The notes beneath the pieces were generated by a model. That model was not told the origin of the DNA. It made no database searches and was given only the letters and a program-made list of their open reading frames with translations. Made by a program: the position numbers and the translations under genes. A stretch of DNA of 64,000 nucleotides from Pinibacter soli (GTDB taxonomy: Bacteria > Bacteroidota > Bacteroidia > Chitinophagales > Chitinophagaceae), in NCBI RefSeq assembly GCF_029961145.1, contig NZ_JASBRG010000003.1, forward strand, positions 124,001 through 188,000, read 5' to 3'. Positions 61,620-64,000 of this stretch are shown one piece after another (position 1 is the stretch's first letter; every line of letters starts with the position of its first letter).

Positions 61620-62216
61620 ATGAAACTCACAATTGTAAAATACAACGCAGGAAATATTCAGTCGGTTTTGTACGCACTGGAAAGGATAGGAGTGGAAGCA
61701 GTTGTTACGGATGATCATGCGCAAATCAAAGAGGCGGATAAGGTAATATTTCCTGGTGTAGGCGAAGCAAGCAGCGCGATGAAGTATTTGAAAGAAAGAG
61801 GCCTGGATGAAGTGTTGCAAAACCTTACACAGCCTGTGTTAGGTATTTGCCTTGGCATGCAGTTGATGTGTTCTTACAGCGAAGAAAACGACACGCCATG
61901 TCTGGATATTTTTGACGAACGCGTTACTAAGTTCAAGCCTTCTGCTGCGCAGGAAAAGATACCGCAAATTGGCTGGAACAATATTTACGATTTGAAAACA
62001 GAGCTGTTTAATGGTGTAAAGGAAAATAGCTATTGCTATTTTGTTCACGGCTATCATGCTGCGCTGGGGCCGCATACAATGGCAACAACCAATTACATTC
62101 AACCTTATAGTTCTGCATTGCACAAAGGCAATTTTTACGGCGTACAGTTTCACCCCGAAAAAAGTGCGGAGGTGGGCGAGCAGATTTTGAGAAACTTTTG
62201 TTTGGGAATAAAGTAG
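61620..62216 (+). CDS. hisH: HisH-type glutamine amidotransferase
   Basis: 198 residues from ATG 61620. Catalytic Cys77 lies in VLGICLGMQLM, His/Glu in GVQFHPEKSAE; opening TIVKYNAGNIQSV is typical of HisH. HisH supplies ammonia to HisF in imidazole-glycerol-phosphate synthase. It is separated from any other his gene in the window. HisH-like proteins outside his operons may instead serve other ammonia-requiring enzymes. Confidence 0.85.
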   Translation: MKLTIVKYNAGNIQSVLYALERIGVEAVVTDDHAQIKEADKVIFPGVGEASSAMKYLKERGLDEVLQNLTQPVLGICLGMQLMCSYSEENDTPCLDIFDERVTKFKPSAAQEKIPQIGWNNIYDLKTELFNGVKENSYCYFVHGYHAALGPHTMATTNYIQPYSSALHKGNFYGVQFHPEKSAEVGEQILRNFCLGIK

Positions 62217-62235
62217 GGGCGAATCGCATTCGCCC
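62213..62235. repeat. Small palindromic repeat, copy 2
   Basis: Identical over 23 bp to the repeat at 55814-55836. It overlaps the end of the hisH-like gene. Confidence 0.7.
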
Positions 62236-62259
62236 AGTCACCGTTGAGAGTTTAATGAA

Positions 62260-63672
62260 ATGAATACAAATCTCGCGAACGATAATGTGCAAATAGAACA
62301 AATACTCGATGCGGCAAAGCAATTGAGTATTTCGTATTTGCAGCAATTGGATGAAAGGCCTATTAGCATTGATCAGCCTTCTCATCGTTTGCCACTGTTG
62401 TCAAACGAAGGACTGGGTGCGATACAAACACAGCAATTATTTGAAAAAGAATTTTTACATAACATCATTGCTTCTTCGGGACCGCGATATTATGGCTTTG
62501 TGACGGGAGGTTCAACACCTGCGGCAATTGCGGGCGACTGGCTCACATCTGTATTTGATCAGAATACGCAGAATGCGAAAGGCAATGGCGATGTATCGGC
62601 CATGCTGGAAATGCATACCGTTCAAATGTTGTTACAATTGTTCAGTTTGCCGAATGTGTTTATGGGCGCATTTGTGACCGGTGCGACGATGTCAAACTTC
62701 TCCGCATTGGCCGTAGCAAGGCAATGGTTCGGCAAACAAAAGGGCTATGATGTTGCACTTGAAGGATTGCAGCCCGGAATAAATATATATACTTCTGTTC
62801 CCCACTCATCTTCTGTTAAATCCCTCTCGATGCTTGGCATTGGAAGTAAGAATATTATCAGCGTGCCGACTTTAGAAGGCAGGGAGTGTATGGATGTAAA
62901 TGCACTCAAAGCAACCATAGAGAAATTTCCGGATGAACCTTTTATTTTAATTTCAAGCGGCGGAACAGTGAATACGGTTGACTTTGATGACATGGAGGAA
63001 ACAGCGGCGCTCAAGAAGCAATACAATTTTTGGTGGCATATAGATGCGGCGTTCGGTGGGTTTGCAGCTTGCAGTGACGCCTATAAACACTTGCTGAAAG
63101 GTTGGGAAAACGCCGACAGCGTTACGATTGATAATCACAAATGGATGAATGTGCCTTATGACAGTGCAGTTGTTTTCACAAGAAAAGAGCATGCAATATT
63201 GCAGGTGCAGACATTTCAAAATTCAAATGCGCCTTATCTCGGCAATGCATTTGATGACTTTAACTACTTGAACTACGTGCCTGAAAACTCACGTCGCTTC
63301 AGGGCTTTGCCGGTTTGGTTTACGCTGATGGCCTACGGAAAAGAAGGGTATAAAAATATAGTGGAAACAAATATTGAGCAGGCTGTGGCATTTGGTGAGT
63401 TGATCAACCAGTCAGATGAGTATACGCTTGCGGCGCCTGTGCGCTTGAACACGGTTTGCTTTACGGTGAAAGAAGACAATGGCCGAAAAGAAAAGATAGC
63501 AGCAGTTTTAGCAGAATTAAATAAACGTGGCAAAGTGTTCATGACGCCCACAATGTACAAAGGCATGTCATGCATTCGCGCCGCATTTGTGAACTGGCGC
63601 ACAACGCGTGAAGATGTTGACATCGCTATAGTGGAACTGAATGAAGTATTTGATTTGTTAAACACTTTGTAA
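62260..63672 (+). CDS. Group II PLP-dependent decarboxylase
   Basis: 470 residues. Fold type I decarboxylase with the PLP Asp262 (WHIDAAFGGFA) and Lys294 (TIDNHKWMNVPYD). PRYYGFVTGGSTPAAIAGDWL and VFMGAFVTGATMSNF match aromatic-amino-acid/glutamate decarboxylase family members. Position after the trp cluster suggests an aromatic substrate such as tryptophan, though no residue in the sequence fixes this. Its stop overlaps the next gene's start (TAATG). Confidence 0.82.
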   Translation: MNTNLANDNVQIEQILDAAKQLSISYLQQLDERPISIDQPSHRLPLLSNEGLGAIQTQQLFEKEFLHNIIASSGPRYYGFVTGGSTPAAIAGDWLTSVFDQNTQNAKGNGDVSAMLEMHTVQMLLQLFSLPNVFMGAFVTGATMSNFSALAVARQWFGKQKGYDVALEGLQPGINIYTSVPHSSSVKSLSMLGIGSKNIISVPTLEGRECMDVNALKATIEKFPDEPFILISSGGTVNTVDFDDMEETAALKKQYNFWWHIDAAFGGFAACSDAYKHLLKGWENADSVTIDNHKWMNVPYDSAVVFTRKEHAILQVQTFQNSNAPYLGNAFDDFNYLNYVPENSRRFRALPVWFTLMAYGKEGYKNIVETNIEQAVAFGELINQSDEYTLAAPVRLNTVCFTVKEDNGRKEKIAAVLAELNKRGKVFMTPTMYKGMSCIRAAFVNWRTTREDVDIAIVELNEVFDLLNTL

Positions 63673-64000
63673 TGGAAAGAGTGATAAAAGATGCTCCGTT
63701 AGAAGATGTTTTGGAAATGCGCAGAGAGGTGATGTATCCTGCGTTTTCCATCGAACAAGTGAGGCTTAAAGATGATGAAGAAGGTAATCACATAGGACTT
63801 TATGTTGACGGAAAATTGATTGCTGTGATATCTGTTTTTGTTCGAATCGATATTATGCAATTCAGAAAATTCGCAACAAAAGAATCATGCCAGGGCAAAG
63901 GGTACGGCACGCACTTGCTTGAATATGTGATGAAGTTGGCGAAGGACCGGCACTGCATTTCTATCTGGTGCAATGCGAGGGTGAGCGCCAAAAAGTTTTA
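63672..64000 (+). CDS. GNAT N-acetyltransferase (partial)
   Basis: About 109 residues visible, cut by the window edge. Motif A is KESCQGKGYGTHLLEY; the preceding strands (NHIGLYVDGKLIAVISVFV) support the GNAT fold. It overlaps the decarboxylase stop by one base and is probably co-translated with it. Substrate unknown. Confidence 0.8.
   Translation, partial: MERVIKDAPLEDVLEMRREVMYPAFSIEQVRLKDDEEGNHIGLYVDGKLIAVISVFVRIDIMQFRKFATKESCQGKGYGTHLLEYVMKLAKDRHCISIWCNARVSAKKF

Noticed and set aside
1-64000. CRISPR array, tRNA or rRNA genes
   Set aside because: No regularly spaced direct repeats and no tRNA cloverleaf or rRNA signature were found by eye; the only RNA gene supported is rnpB.

Overview
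The window looks like a chromosome segment from a Bacteroidota bacterium, most likely family Chitinophagaceae. The reasons are trp genes in the order E-G-D-C-F-B-A, a TonB-dependent receptor with a carboxypeptidase-regulatory-like N-terminus, CHAT and S8 peptidases behind an ECF sigma factor, AT-rich intergenic DNA with few Shine-Dalgarno sites, and many small palindromic intergenic repeats. It divides into a Mu-like transposable prophage (1 to about 34.9 kb, left edge cut) and host chromosome (about 35.0 to 64 kb).

Prophage. The immunity/transposition end is on the right: an S24 (LexA-type) repressor reads rightward at 33.67-34.36 kb. Diverging from it is a leftward early operon with a small Ner-like protein, a MuA-type DDE transposase, a MuB-type AAA ATPase, a second P-loop ATPase, a stand-alone DnaA domain-IV-like protein, a DUF3164 protein, a cytosine-C5 methyltransferase, a Gp16/GemA-like protein and many small unknowns. 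Head genes lie in two blocks that diverge from a control region at 16.46-16.65 kb. Rightward are small and large terminase, a DUF1320 protein, a DUF935 portal, a Mu F-like head protein with a toxin-like tail, a gpG-like morphogenesis protein and a probable tail terminator. Leftward are prohead protease/scaffold, capsid, sheath, tube, tail chaperones with a -1 frameshift, tape measure, baseplate, a lysis cassette, tail fibres and, at the left edge, an adenine methyltransferase where Mu carries its modification genes.

Host part 1 (35.2-45.8 kb). An ECF sigma factor, a one-pass membrane TPR protein that looks like its anti-sigma factor, a lipoprotein subtilase and a secreted, membrane-anchored TPR-CHAT protease appear to form one locus. 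It carries a partial duplication of the subtilase/CHAT junction around a tiny lipoprotein gene. After it come an exported coiled-coil protein, glyA and a sugar-phosphate nucleotidyltransferase gene.

Host part 2 (45.8-64 kb). Next are a TonB-dependent receptor with two tandem operator-like palindromes at its start, the RNase P RNA, a cysteine synthase, a family-3 glycoside hydrolase and a YdeI/DUF1905 protein. The rest is a tryptophan operon preceded by a short leader peptide with three consecutive Trp codons and an attenuator: trpE, G, D, a GNAT gene, trpC, F, another GNAT gene, trpB, A. It is followed by a HisH-type amidotransferase, a group II PLP decarboxylase and a GNAT gene cut by the right edge.

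No tRNA, rRNA (apart from RNase P RNA) or CRISPR array was seen. Family assignments come from reading motifs by eye; no database search was run.
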